NCBI GenBank assembly: GCA_031549725.1
Contig: JAVBPH010000086.1
Coordinates: forward strand, 1 to 7,949
Direction: 5' to 3'
Source of the DNA: UBA937 sp031549725
Lineage (GTDB): Bacteria; Spirochaetota; Spirochaetia; Treponematales; Breznakiellaceae
DNA: 7,949 bases
Made by a program: the position numbers and the translations under genes. Under the pieces are notes generated by a model. That model did no database searches. It was given only the letters and a program-made list of their open reading frames with translations, and was not told where the DNA came from. This document shows positions 1 to 7,633 of this stretch, in pieces (within the stretch, counting starts at the first letter, position 1; each line of letters begins with the position of its first letter).

Positions 1-1380
1 TGGCAGATGGGAGTGATTTACTTCTCAGGAACTGCCCTGTCCATCGGCGGACGGACGCCCTTGCCGGTTTCGGTTCAGAATCTTACCCTGCTCATTGTGA
101 CGGGATATGTGTCGTCCATTGCGTTTCTCATCCTGTTGCCACGTTTTGTTGTTATTGCTGAAAGGGTTACCGCCGCTGCGGCACTGTTATCGGCCCTGGC
201 CCTCTATCTTCCCTTGCCTCCGGAAATCCTCGCGGGAGCGTTCTATTTCCAGTATTTCTGTTGTGTCTTCATGATCGGTTTTGAAATGGCGATCATCATA
301 AACCTTTTTTCGGAAGAAACGGCGGTCCGTCATTTAAGTGTTGCCTATGGTGTTTCTTACATCATCATCGCGGCGCTGCAAAACGATGTGATTCGGGTAC
401 CATTTTCCGGTTTCCGTATATTCATGGTAATCGCGTTGATCCTGATGCTGATTTTCTTTTTTCGTCTCCCGGCGAAGACATGGCCCAGATATGTGAAAAA
501 AGCCGACGGACTTGTCCGGCCCCGGGGACTCTGTATCACGATGTATGCCCTCTTCGTGGCGGTTTGTTTTCTGACCCTCTTCGGAACGGCGGTGGCGGAA
601 ACCACGGTGCATGGGGTAATGGTTATGTCCCTGGCGTCGGGGATATTCGGCGGAGCGGTCTTTCTGCTCTGGAAGCGCTTTGGGATTTCACCGCTCCGGA
701 GCGTCGCTGTGCTGGTGGCCCTGGGAACCCTGGGCTTCGTCTTTGCCATCCTGGCTCTCTATGTGCCGGTATTTTCCCTGGTATCCTGCGCCCTCATGGG
801 GGCGGGAATTACCGCATGCTGGCTCAATCCCTTCTTCGGCATTGTACTGACCAAACGGTATCCGTCCCGGTTTATCACTCCGGCGCTTCTTCTGGTTGCC
901 CTGGGGACAGTGATCATCCATTCCCTCCTGCTTGAAGCCTTCCGGGGTTCGCCCCAAATTCTGTATATCGCCTACCTTGCCATCTCGGTCTTTACGGCGA
1001 TCCTGTACCTGGTCATGGAACCGGTACTGAACTATTCCTTTAGGGAACAGTTTCTGCCCGGGACTGCAGTGACTAAACCGGAGGAACCCAAAACCTCCCT
1101 GGGAGATGAATCCGACCGGCCTGTGGTACCGGTTCCGCCGAAGGCTGCGGAACTCGCCGTCTATGCCGTCGACCATCTCTCAGGCCAGGAGATCCGCCTG
1201 GCGGAACTGATCATGCAGGGTTACGGCAACGCGGAGATGGCGAAGATCCTGCACATCACCGGGAACACCGTCAAGGGGTACCGGAAGACCCTGTACTCAA
1301 AACTGCAGATCCATTCCCGGCGGGAACTGTTTGAACTGGCGGAGAGAACGGCACCGGATCGTGATGAAGGGGTGCGGTAA
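1..1380 (+). CDS. Membrane-spanning LuxR-type transcriptional regulator, paralogue 1 (5' truncated by window edge)
   Basis: Predicted one-component regulator: a polytopic inner-membrane sensor joined to a cytoplasmic LuxR/GerE helix-turn-helix. The reading frame is open from base 1, and its first residues (WQMG-IYFSG) align with residues 30 onward of the downstream paralogue. The gene therefore starts about 29 codons outside the window, and the ATG at base 7 is internal. About 11-12 hydrophobic helices fill roughly bases 1-1050. A polar linker rich in Pro, Lys and Glu follows, then the HTH domain (bases 1177-1347) with the family signature LSGQE, MQGYGN, NTVKGYRKTLYSKL. The 12-helix plus LuxR layout is known from MFS-LuxR fusions in other bacteria, but I cannot name the ligand or target genes. 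The stop codon lies 2 nt before the next ATG, so the two genes are very likely co-transcribed and translationally coupled. The promoter is outside the window. Confidence 0.88.
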   Translation, partial: WQMGVIYFSGTALSIGGRTPLPVSVQNLTLLIVTGYVSSIAFLILLPRFVVIAERVTAAAALLSALALYLPLPPEILAGAFYFQYFCCVFMIGFEMAIIINLFSEETAVRHLSVAYGVSYIIIAALQNDVIRVPFSGFRIFMVIALILMLIFFFRLPAKTWPRYVKKADGLVRPRGLCITMYALFVAVCFLTLFGTAVAETTVHGVMVMSLASGIFGGAVFLLWKRFGISPLRSVAVLVALGTLGFVFAILALYVPVFSLVSCALMGAGITACWLNPFFGIVLTKRYPSRFITPALLLVALGTVIIHSLLLEAFRGSPQILYIAYLAISVFTAILYLVMEPVLNYSFREQFLPGTAVTKPEEPKTSLGDESDRPVVPVPPKAAELAVYAVDHLSGQEIRLAELIMQGYGNAEMAKILHITGNTVKGYRKTLYSKLQIHSRRELFELAERTAPDRDEGVR

Positions 1381-1382
1381 AC

Positions 1383-2801
1383 ATGGAACAGCCTATCTTA
1401 GCGGAAAACCAACGGAAGCGGCTGACCATCAAGGCTCCTTTGCTTATCTGTTTTGCCATGTTTGCCGTCTGGCAGATGGGGATAATCTATTTTTCCGGAA
1501 CGGCCCTGTCCATCAGCGGCCGGACCCCTATCCCGGTTTCGGTGGGAAACGTGACCATTCTGATTGTTATCGGATATATTGCGACCATTTCATTTATTTA
1601 TTTCCTTCCGCGGTTTTCGGTCCAGGCGGAACGGATCGCCGCGACCCTTGCCCTCTGTTCCGGTGCGCTGCTTTTTATTCCCCTTCCGGGGAATGTCCTT
1701 GTTTGGGTTTGTTATTTTCATTTCTTCTGCTGCGTATTTATGATCGGACTGGAATCTTCCATTATTATAAACCTCTTTACCGAGGAGACCGCGGTACTGC
1801 ATTTTTCCCTGGCCTATGCCGTGGCGAACTGTATCATCGCGGTTATACAAAACGATGTTATACCCGTGTCATTTTCAGGTTTCCGTCTGGTTATCGTCGT
1901 TTCCCTTCTCATGATGCTGTTGTTTTTCTGGAAACTCCCCGCCAATGTGTGGCCCCGCACTGTCAGGAAAGCCGACAATATGGTTTTTCCCCGGCGGGTC
2001 TTCGCGGGGATTTATGTCCTGGGCTTCTTTGGAAGTGCATTGACCCTTTTTGGTGTCTCCGTGGCGGAAAGGGTTGTTCACGGTGTTTCCGTATTGTATG
2101 TATCCGCAGGGTTCTGCGGCCTTCTTATTTTTTTTCTCTGGAAGCGGTTCCATATCCAGCCCCTGAGGATTATTTCCGTAATGGTCGTAATTGCCGCGGC
2201 GGGGGTTGTAATGGCTATCGTATCATTATATTTTCCCTCCCACTCCATATGGGCCTGCGTCCTTCTGGGACCCGGTAACACCATATTGTACAGTTCCCCG
2301 CTGATGGGCATTCTTATGGCAAAGCAGTACCCTTCAAAGGTGATTGCCCCGGCCCTTATCATGGCGGCCTTCCTTCCAATCGTGCTTCACACCACACTGC
2401 TGGAAGCCCTCAGGGATAATCTGCAGATTTTCTATATCATCTATCTTGCCGTCTCGGTGGGGGTGGTTATTCTCTACCTGAAACTGGAGCCCTCGCTAAT
2501 TTATTCCTTCAGGGCCAGTGCTCTTGTTCCGGTACAATCCGGGAAGGATGTTTTTCCTGAAAATATAAAGTCTGAACCGGTTGTCTCGAAAGCCGCGGGC
2601 CTCGCCGCCCAGGCCTTCGACAATCTCTCCGGCCAGGAGATCCGTTTAGCGGAGCTGATCATGCAGGGTTACGGCAATTCGGAAATGGCGGAGATCCTTC
2701 ATATCACCGGAAATACCGTCAAGGGTTACCGGAAAACCCTCTACTCAAAACTGCAGATCCATTCCCGGCGGGAACTGTTTGAACTGGCGGAGAGGAATTA
2801 A
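1383..2801 (+). CDS. Membrane-spanning LuxR-type transcriptional regulator, paralogue 2
   Basis: Complete 472-residue paralogue of the preceding gene, with the same predicted role: a membrane-embedded sensor with a cytoplasmic DNA-binding tail. A short basic N-terminus (RKR at 11-13) precedes about 12 hydrophobic helices between residues 17 and 380. Conserved patches shared with paralogue 1 include WQMG-IYFSGTALS, FCCVFMIG, INLF-EETAV and QNDVI. A linker of about 35 residues leads to the GerE-type HTH at residues 415-471. The start at 1383 is supported by an AAGGGG ribosome-binding sequence at 1367-1372 inside the end of paralogue 1. By eye the membrane parts are only about half identical, whereas the HTH differs at 2 of 57 positions. 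The domain has no receiver or autoinducer-binding module, so the signal presumably enters through the membrane part. A transport function for that part cannot be excluded. The ligand is unknown. Confidence 0.9.
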   Translation: MEQPILAENQRKRLTIKAPLLICFAMFAVWQMGIIYFSGTALSISGRTPIPVSVGNVTILIVIGYIATISFIYFLPRFSVQAERIAATLALCSGALLFIPLPGNVLVWVCYFHFFCCVFMIGLESSIIINLFTEETAVLHFSLAYAVANCIIAVIQNDVIPVSFSGFRLVIVVSLLMMLLFFWKLPANVWPRTVRKADNMVFPRRVFAGIYVLGFFGSALTLFGVSVAERVVHGVSVLYVSAGFCGLLIFFLWKRFHIQPLRIISVMVVIAAAGVVMAIVSLYFPSHSIWACVLLGPGNTILYSSPLMGILMAKQYPSKVIAPALIMAAFLPIVLHTTLLEALRDNLQIFYIIYLAVSVGVVILYLKLEPSLIYSFRASALVPVQSGKDVFPENIKSEPVVSKAAGLAAQAFDNLSGQEIRLAELIMQGYGNSEMAEILHITGNTVKGYRKTLYSKLQIHSRRELFELAERN

Positions 2802-2834
2802 AGAGAAAAATACTTTTGAACGGGAATTTTACAA

Positions 2835-2863
2835 CAAAAAAGAGTTATCCTGCCGGATAACCC
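2835..2863 (-). terminator. Intrinsic terminator of the tRNA-Leu gene
   Basis: Read on the - strand, a 9-bp stem GGGTTATCC/GGATAACTC (one G-U pair) closes over a GGCA loop and is followed directly by a run of six T. It starts 8 nt past the tRNA discriminator base. In the other direction the same hairpin is followed only by TTGATTAAT, so it could weakly stop transcription from the upstream LuxR-type gene pair, whose last stop codon is about 40 nt away. Confidence 0.85.
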
Positions 2864-2871
2864 TTGATTAA

Positions 2872-2953
2872 TGCGGCGAAGAAGACTTGAACTTCCATGC
2901 CTCTCGGCACCAGCACCTCAAGCTGGCGTGTCTACCACTTCCACCATCGCCGC
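2872..2953 (-). tRNA. tRNA-Leu, anticodon GAG
   Basis: The reverse complement folds as a class II tRNA. The acceptor stem GCGGCGA/TCGCCGC pairs over all 7 bp. The D arm contains GTGGTAGAC. The anticodon stem CCAGC/GCTGG encloses the loop TTGAGGT, giving anticodon GAG at positions 34-36, which reads CUC and CUU leucine codons. The long variable arm TGCC-GAGA-GGCA is typical of leucine tRNAs. The T arm has the standard TTCAAGT loop. The discriminator is A, as leucyl-tRNA synthetases require, and CCA is not encoded (ATTA follows). It is 82 nt including the discriminator, normal for this isotype. It lies opposite to both flanking protein genes and has its own promoter and terminator. Confidence 0.96.
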
Positions 2954-2965
2954 AAAAGTGGATTT

Positions 2966-2994
2966 ATCTTAACTATTTATGCATTTTCTGTCAA
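2966..2994 (-). promoter_or_regulatory. Sigma-70-type promoter of tRNA-Leu
   Basis: On the - strand a perfect -35 box TTGACA (2989-2994) is followed after exactly 17 nt by TAAGAT (2966-2971), five of six matches to the -10 consensus. The mature tRNA begins 12 nt after the -10 box, so the 5' leader would be only a few nucleotides. Spacing and box quality fit a strong stable-RNA promoter. I see no convincing GC-rich discriminator next to the start. Confidence 0.85.
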
Positions 2995-3202
2995 TAGACA
3001 GCGGATAATCGTTCTGGATTATTTGCAGGCGGGTTTAATACACGTTTTTTAAGGCGATTCCTTGAAGCAACAAAGAAATTGCTGTCCGTGTATGAAAATA
3101 ACATATAATCCTTATCTTACAGAACCACCATACCCGCAGCCTGCGGCGGGGCATGTTGATTCCAGGAGATTCCATAGCATCCGAGTAAGGTATGTTTTGC
3201 CC

Positions 3203-3264
3203 TATACAAATTGTTGTATAAAACATTATAATTGTTCCGTATTTTTTGACTATACTATAGAAGG
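3203..3264 (+). promoter_or_regulatory. Putative promoter/operator region of the hybrid sensor kinase gene
   Basis: This AT-rich stretch before the kinase start contains a perfect 18-bp palindrome TATACAAATTGTTGTATA (3203-3220), a perfect -10 box TATAAT (3227-3232), and a second small palindrome CTATACTATAG (3250-3260). The word AATTGTT occurs at 3209-3215 and 3230-3236, 21 bp apart, or about two helical turns. No good -35 hexamer sits 16-18 bp before TATAAT, which would fit an activator-dependent promoter. A GAAGG ribosome-binding candidate lies at 3260-3264. It is 13 nt from the chosen ATG, longer than usual. Promoter function is inferred; the repeats are directly visible. Confidence 0.45.
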
Positions 3265-3277
3265 TTCTAAAACCGGC

Positions 3278-6200
3278 ATGAAGATACGGCACTTGTTTTT
3301 ATTCCTTATGATAATGTTTTCTCTTCTGGTTTTTTGCTCCTGCAGGAAGGAAGCCGCCTCCGCCGGGGTAAAAAGGGTTACCTCCTATAGGGAAATTCCA
3401 GGAATAAGTCCCGAAGAAATAAACGCTATTGAGACATGGAATGCCAATAACCGGATCTTCATTTATGGAGCCCTGCCTTCCACCGAATCATTTGCTTTTG
3501 ATGATAACCATTTTTCCGGGTATACCGAACGGTTCTGTTATCTTTTATCTTCGTTATTTGGAATTACCTTTGTTCCGGAAATAATGGATTGGGATGATAT
3601 CATAAACCGTCTGGAAGACGGGACTATTGATTTTTCCGGGGATCTTATTCCTACTCCGGAACGGCATCGAAAATATTTTATGACCGATGCTATTGCGGAA
3701 CGCTCCATAAACATATTCACGAAAGCTGAAAATGAAGATATCACTGAAATTGCATATAAACGGATGCCAAAACTTGGATTCCTGACCGGTTCGGTCCATC
3801 TTGAGCCATTCCAGGCGGTATATAAATTGCCCTTTGATATTATATATGTGGATAATTTTGAGACAGCCGCGGAAAAACTTCTTAATAATGATATTGATGC
3901 ATTCATAAATGAAAGCGTTACCGAATCTTTTTTCCTGGAATATGATTTCATCGTTTCCCGGGAATTTTATCCCCTAACGTATATTCCGGTTTCCCTGACC
4001 GCCAGGAACAGGGAACTGGCACCAATTATATCCGCGGTGAACAAATATATCCGCCATGGCGGCATGGATGAATTGGCCAACCTATATGCCCAGGGGATGC
4101 ATGACTACCGGCGTTACCAGCTTTTCAGCAGGCTTTCCAAAGAAGAAAAAGATTTTATTCAGGAAATGGCTGGGCATGGCCGGAAAATTCTCGTCGCCAT
4201 GGAAAGCGATAATTATCCCGTATGTTTTTACAATGAAAGAGACCGGGAATTTCAGGGCATCGTCCCGGATACGCTGCAGGAAATATCAGAACTCACGGGG
4301 CTTGTTTTTGAACCAGCAAATAAAGCCCATGTCTGGTGGACGGAACTTCTGGGAATACTGAATTCGGGGGAAGCCTCGATGATCAGTGAACTGCTGTATT
4401 CGGATGCCCGGGCCGGTACGTATTTATGGGCCGATGCGCCCTATTCTACGACTTCCTATACATTTATTTCTAAGATGAATTATCCGGATCTGGAAATTTA
4501 CCAGGTCCTGACCAAAAGGGTGGGGGTACAGGAAAGTACCGTGTACGAAGAAATGTACAATCAATGGTTTTCAGACAGCAACGCCGCGGTATTTTCCTCC
4601 AGCATGGATGCCTTTGCGGCCCTTGAAAAGGGGACCATCGATCTGTTTTTTTCATCCGAGAATTCCCTGCTCAGCCAGGCAAACTATTATAAGAATCCAG
4701 GATTTAAGGCAAATATTATATTAAACCATCCTATTGAATCCACGTTTGGTTTCAACAAGGATGCGGGGGTGCTTTGTTCTGTAATAAATAAATCCCAGGT
4801 ATTTGCCAAAACGGATGTTATCACCAACCGCTGGAAAAGCCGGACCTTCGATTATTCCACAATCATTGCCCAAACCAGGGTTTTATTCCTTTTTATTCTG
4901 GTGGTGCTGCTTACGACTTTTATGGCCGTGCTGGCTTATTTACTTGTCAGGAACAGCGGTCTGAGGAAAAATCTGGAAAAGATAGTGAGGGTGAGAACCC
5001 ATGAACTGCAGCGGCAGACCGCCATGCTTTCCACGGTATATAATTCCATTCCGGATCTGGTTTTTTGTAAGGATATGGAAAGCCACTATACCAGCTGCAA
5101 CCCCAGTTTTGAAAAATTTGCAGGATATAAGGAATCCGAGCTGATAGGAAAAAATGATATAGACATTTTTAGAATTGATGAAAAAATGGCCAAGCTGTTT
5201 ATTGAAGCCGATAAAAGGGTGCTGATAAACCGAAATGTGGAAGTTATCGAGGAACAGGTTACCTATCCGGATGGTACGAAAAGACTGCTGGAAACCCTGA
5301 AAACTCCCCTTATCCAGAATAACGAGGTTATCGGAATGATGGGGGTATCCAGGGACATCACCGAGCGCAAGGCTGCGGAAGAGGCAGCCCAGGCGGCATC
5401 CAAGGCAAAAAGTTCGTTTTTGGCCAGAATGAGCCATGAGATCCGGACTCCCCTTAATGCCATCATCGGTATGTCAAAGATCGCCCGGAATTCCGCTTCC
5501 GATCCGGATAAGGTCCTTTCTTCCATAGACCAGGTTATCACATCCTCCCAGCATCTGCTGGGTATTGTCAACGACGTACTGGATATGTCTAAAATTGAAT
5601 CCGGTAAATTTGAAATAATCCATGAACCCTTCAGCCTGAATGATTCAGCCAGGGAAGTATGGGCGATTATTTCTCCCCGGTGTGTTGAAAAGAACATCCA
5701 GTTTAAAGCGGATTTTCATGACCTGCCAAATGTTTTTGTGGTGGGGGATAAGCTCCGGCTGAACCAGGTACTTATCAACCTGCTGGGTAATGCGGTTAAA
5801 TTTACCGGGACCGGCGGCGGGATTGAATTCCGGATCAATATTATTGATGAGAGTACGGATAGTATAACCCTGGGATTTTGTGTCGCCGATAACGGTATTG
5901 GGATGACCCGGGAACAGGTATCCCATTTGTTTGTACCCTTTGAGCAGGCGGATAATACCATTGCGAGCCGTTTTGGCGGGACAGGTCTGGGGCTTTCCAT
6001 AAGCAAAAGTCTGGTGGCCATGATGGGCGGAACCATAAGCGTCCTGAGTCAGCCCGCCAGGGGGTCCACTTTTAGTTTTGAAATTACATTTGAGAAGGGT
6101 ACACTCCCTGATAAAAAAGAAGAGCCGGTTCCTCCGGTCCTGAATTTAACCGATAAACGGATACTCCTGGTGGAGGATATTGAAATCAACCGGACCATAG

Positions 6201-6526
6201 TCAAGGAACTGCTGGCTTTCACGGGAATCTCCATAGATGAGGCGGAAAACGGCCGGGAAGCGGTGGAGATGTTTGTCAAATCCCCCCCGGACTACTACCA
6301 TCTTATTTTTATGGATATCCAGATGCCCATCCTTGACGGCTACGAAGCTGCCAGGGAAATCCGGGATTCTTCCCATGGGGATGCAAAAAATATAGCAATC
6401 ATTGCCATGACGGCAAATGCTTACCATGAGGATGTACTCCAGGCCCTTGAATCAGGAATGAACGGGCATCTGTCAAAGCCCCTGGATATGGATACTCTCC
6501 TGAAAACGCTGGGCCGGTATATGTAA
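3278..6526 (+). CDS. BvgS/EvgS-like hybrid sensor histidine kinase (2x SBP_bac_3 - TM - PAS - HisKA - HATPase - REC)
   Basis: Inner-membrane hybrid kinase predicted to sense a small solute in the periplasm and start a phosphorelay. The ATG at 3278 is chosen because it opens a signal sequence (MKIRHLFLFL, then FCSC at 19-22). The frame stays open upstream to an ATG at 3062, but the extra 72 residues look non-coding. Domains of the 1082-residue product: Venus-flytrap 1 at about 58-280 (PTPERHRKYF, typical of SBP_bac_3); flytrap 2 at about 302-525; transmembrane helix 535-557; basic linker; PAS about 583-698; HisKA with SHEIRTPLN and phospho-acceptor His720; HATPase with N box (Asn834, Asn838), DNGIGM at 871-876 and GGTGLGLS from 900; receiver 960-1080 with Glu966/Asp967, phospho-acceptor Asp1013, Thr1045 and Lys1067. 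All catalytic residues are present. Unlike BvgS and EvgS it ends after the receiver, with no HPt domain. No partner response regulator is adjacent. The Cys20/Cys22 region could be a relaxed spirochaetal lipobox. Confidence 0.95.
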   Translation: MKIRHLFLFLMIMFSLLVFCSCRKEAASAGVKRVTSYREIPGISPEEINAIETWNANNRIFIYGALPSTESFAFDDNHFSGYTERFCYLLSSLFGITFVPEIMDWDDIINRLEDGTIDFSGDLIPTPERHRKYFMTDAIAERSINIFTKAENEDITEIAYKRMPKLGFLTGSVHLEPFQAVYKLPFDIIYVDNFETAAEKLLNNDIDAFINESVTESFFLEYDFIVSREFYPLTYIPVSLTARNRELAPIISAVNKYIRHGGMDELANLYAQGMHDYRRYQLFSRLSKEEKDFIQEMAGHGRKILVAMESDNYPVCFYNERDREFQGIVPDTLQEISELTGLVFEPANKAHVWWTELLGILNSGEASMISELLYSDARAGTYLWADAPYSTTSYTFISKMNYPDLEIYQVLTKRVGVQESTVYEEMYNQWFSDSNAAVFSSSMDAFAALEKGTIDLFFSSENSLLSQANYYKNPGFKANIILNHPIESTFGFNKDAGVLCSVINKSQVFAKTDVITNRWKSRTFDYSTIIAQTRVLFLFILVVLLTTFMAVLAYLLVRNSGLRKNLEKIVRVRTHELQRQTAMLSTVYNSIPDLVFCKDMESHYTSCNPSFEKFAGYKESELIGKNDIDIFRIDEKMAKLFIEADKRVLINRNVEVIEEQVTYPDGTKRLLETLKTPLIQNNEVIGMMGVSRDITERKAAEEAAQAASKAKSSFLARMSHEIRTPLNAIIGMSKIARNSASDPDKVLSSIDQVITSSQHLLGIVNDVLDMSKIESGKFEIIHEPFSLNDSAREVWAIISPRCVEKNIQFKADFHDLPNVFVVGDKLRLNQVLINLLGNAVKFTGTGGGIEFRINIIDESTDSITLGFCVADNGIGMTREQVSHLFVPFEQADNTIASRFGGTGLGLSISKSLVAMMGGTISVLSQPARGSTFSFEITFEKGTLPDKKEEPVPPVLNLTDKRILLVEDIEINRTIVKELLAFTGISIDEAENGREAVEMFVKSPPDYYHLIFMDIQMPILDGYEAAREIRDSSHGDAKNIAIIAMTANAYHEDVLQALESGMNGHLSKPLDMDTLLKTLGRYM

Positions 6527-6540
6527 ACAGCCCTCAAATA

Positions 6541-6588
6541 ACCGCAGGACCCGCGGTGGGATACGGGTAATCCCAAGCCCTCTTGGGA
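6541..6588. terminator. Hairpins between convergent genes, possible bidirectional terminator
   Basis: The 88-bp gap between the converging kinase and outer-membrane protein genes holds two small inverted repeats: ACCGC/GCGGT (6541-6545 and 6553-6557) and a perfect 7-bp stem TCCCAAG/CTTGGGA around a CCCT loop (6571-6588). Neither is followed by a T-run on either strand, so they are not classical intrinsic terminators. Their position between converging genes suggests transcript ends or mRNA protection. The first resembles the CCGCAG hairpins seen in other spacers here. Confidence 0.35.
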
Positions 6589-6614
6589 AGGGCCTGGAAT
6601 TTCACATTAGCTGG

Positions 6615-7406
6615 TTACAGGATCTGGGTATTGAATCCCATAAAAACCTGAAGTTTCGGCTGGGCCAGACCCCGGGTAAAGACCGAAACCTGGGGTTCCA
6701 GGAAAATATTGAAAACCAAATTCCCCGACTTGACCACCTTGCCAATTCCCAGGCCAATGGGAATATTATATGCCTCGTTTATAAAATCAAAGGTCCAGAT
6801 AGCGGTACTCCTTAAATACGTTCCTCCCCCTATCTGCCACATGAAGAAAAGCTGGGGGGTCAGCATATTCACATCCGACCGGTCTTCATCCCCCGCAATG
6901 GACATCTGCCATGTCACCAGACTTCCCCACTGAATCACCGGGTTGTTCATAAAGAACACCACCGCGGATGCCCCAAGCTGCCATTTTCCCGCACCCATAC
7001 TGTTGGTTCCTGTGGGGAAGGTAATTGCCGGGCCTATTCCCAGGTCTATTCCTTCAGTCTTAAGGGGCAGCTTGTACATAACAAAGGCATTCAGATCCCC
7101 CAAACCCGCCTGGGGTTCCACCCAGGGAAAGGACTCCACCACCGCCGGCATGGAAACCCGGAAGATAATTGGTCCAATAGGCTGGGCGTACCGCAGCCAT
7201 ATTTGGTCTATCGTTGCATTCGGAACGCCGGAAAGCATGGGTGTGAAGTAGTTATGTACATTGACGGTTTTGATACTTGCCAAAGGATTATTGGCTTGTT
7301 TGATGGCGTCCTGATCGGTGGATTCACCCGTCCCAGGTACCTGGGCATACAAAGGTACAATACATCCCATGAGAACAATAAGGCTAAAAACAGTGATTTT
7401 TTTCAT
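6615..7406 (-). CDS. Exported outer-membrane beta-barrel protein, 'neuromedin U'/Phenol_MetA_deg-like
   Basis: Predicted 263-residue outer-membrane barrel, function unknown. The start at 7406 is preferred over an in-frame ATG 12 codons upstream because it has an adjacent AGGAG and opens a normal signal peptide (MKKITVFSLIVLMG, cleavage expected after LYA at 19-21). A lipobox-like LMGC at 12-15 is a less likely alternative. The mature part is made of alternating polar/hydrophobic strands with glycine turns. Recognisable features include GLGDLNAF, a GIGPAITFPTGT segment, GAGKWQLGAS, a WQMSIAGDEDRSDVN segment and IPIGLGIGKV. This order matches my recollection of a bacterial family mislabelled 'neuromedin U', related to the putative transporter family Phenol_MetA_deg; no search was run. 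It is transcribed toward the kinase gene and alone in its unit. Its own promoter candidates lie upstream. Substrate and link to the kinase are unknown. Confidence 0.85.
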   Translation of the reverse strand: MKKITVFSLIVLMGCIVPLYAQVPGTGESTDQDAIKQANNPLASIKTVNVHNYFTPMLSGVPNATIDQIWLRYAQPIGPIIFRVSMPAVVESFPWVEPQAGLGDLNAFVMYKLPLKTEGIDLGIGPAITFPTGTNSMGAGKWQLGASAVVFFMNNPVIQWGSLVTWQMSIAGDEDRSDVNMLTPQLFFMWQIGGGTYLRSTAIWTFDFINEAYNIPIGLGIGKVVKSGNLVFNIFLEPQVSVFTRGLAQPKLQVFMGFNTQIL

Positions 7407-7410
7407 GATT

Positions 7411-7415
7411 CTCCT
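7411..7415 (-). promoter_or_regulatory. Ribosome-binding site that fixes the start of the outer-membrane protein
   Basis: AGGAG on the - strand, within the purine run GAGAGGAG (7411-7418), ends 4 nt before the ATG at 7406-7404. The spacing is slightly short, but the complementarity to 16S rRNA is good. No comparable sequence precedes the upstream in-frame ATG at 7442. Confidence 0.7.
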
Positions 7416-7476
7416 CTCATATTTTTTAATTACGTTGTGCATTGGAAACCGGTTTATTCAAGGTATCCATCTTATT

Positions 7477-7505
7477 AATGTAATAACAATGGGGAAATAT
7501 TTCAA
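7477..7505 (-). promoter_or_regulatory. Candidate proximal promoter of the outer-membrane protein gene
   Basis: On the - strand TTGAAA (7500-7505) and TACATT (7477-7482) are separated by 17 nt. Each matches four of six consensus bases. Transcription would begin near 7470, giving a leader of about 65 nt. It is an alternative to, or a second promoter beside, the better-matching distal candidate. Confidence 0.4.
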
Positions 7506-7517
7506 ATGAGTTTTTTA

Positions 7518-7546
7518 GTTATATGCAAATGATTTACTGTTTGCAA
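7518..7546 (-). promoter_or_regulatory. Candidate distal promoter of the outer-membrane protein gene
   Basis: On the - strand TTGCAA (7541-7546, four of six matches) and TATAAC (7518-7523, five of six) are separated by 17 nt. The predicted start is near 7511, leaving a leader of roughly 105 nt. The region is strongly AT-rich, so chance matches are likely; this is the best pair I can see. Confidence 0.5.
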
Positions 7547-7633
7547 TTGGTCTTAATAAACAAATATGAATTGCCGGAAAAGGTGATATTTTTCTTAATC
7601 TTTTGATGGATGATGCTTCCCGCCCTGAACCTT

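Noticed and set aside
2872..2953. tRNA-Leu as an attachment site of an integrated element
   Set aside because: No integrase gene, no repeated tRNA 3' end and no mobile genes are present in the window.
3062..3277. Upstream extension of the kinase reading frame to an ATG at 3062
   Set aside because: The extra 72 residues lack domain character, cover the AT-rich control region and would bury the clear signal sequence that begins at 3278.
3035..3292. Open frame on the - strand before the kinase gene
   Set aside because: It overlaps the promoter-like repeats and the kinase start, has no clear ribosome-binding site and shows no recognisable protein features.
4940..5437. Long - strand open frame opposite the kinase gene
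   Set aside because: It is antisense to the conserved PAS and linker region of a clear kinase and has no independent support.
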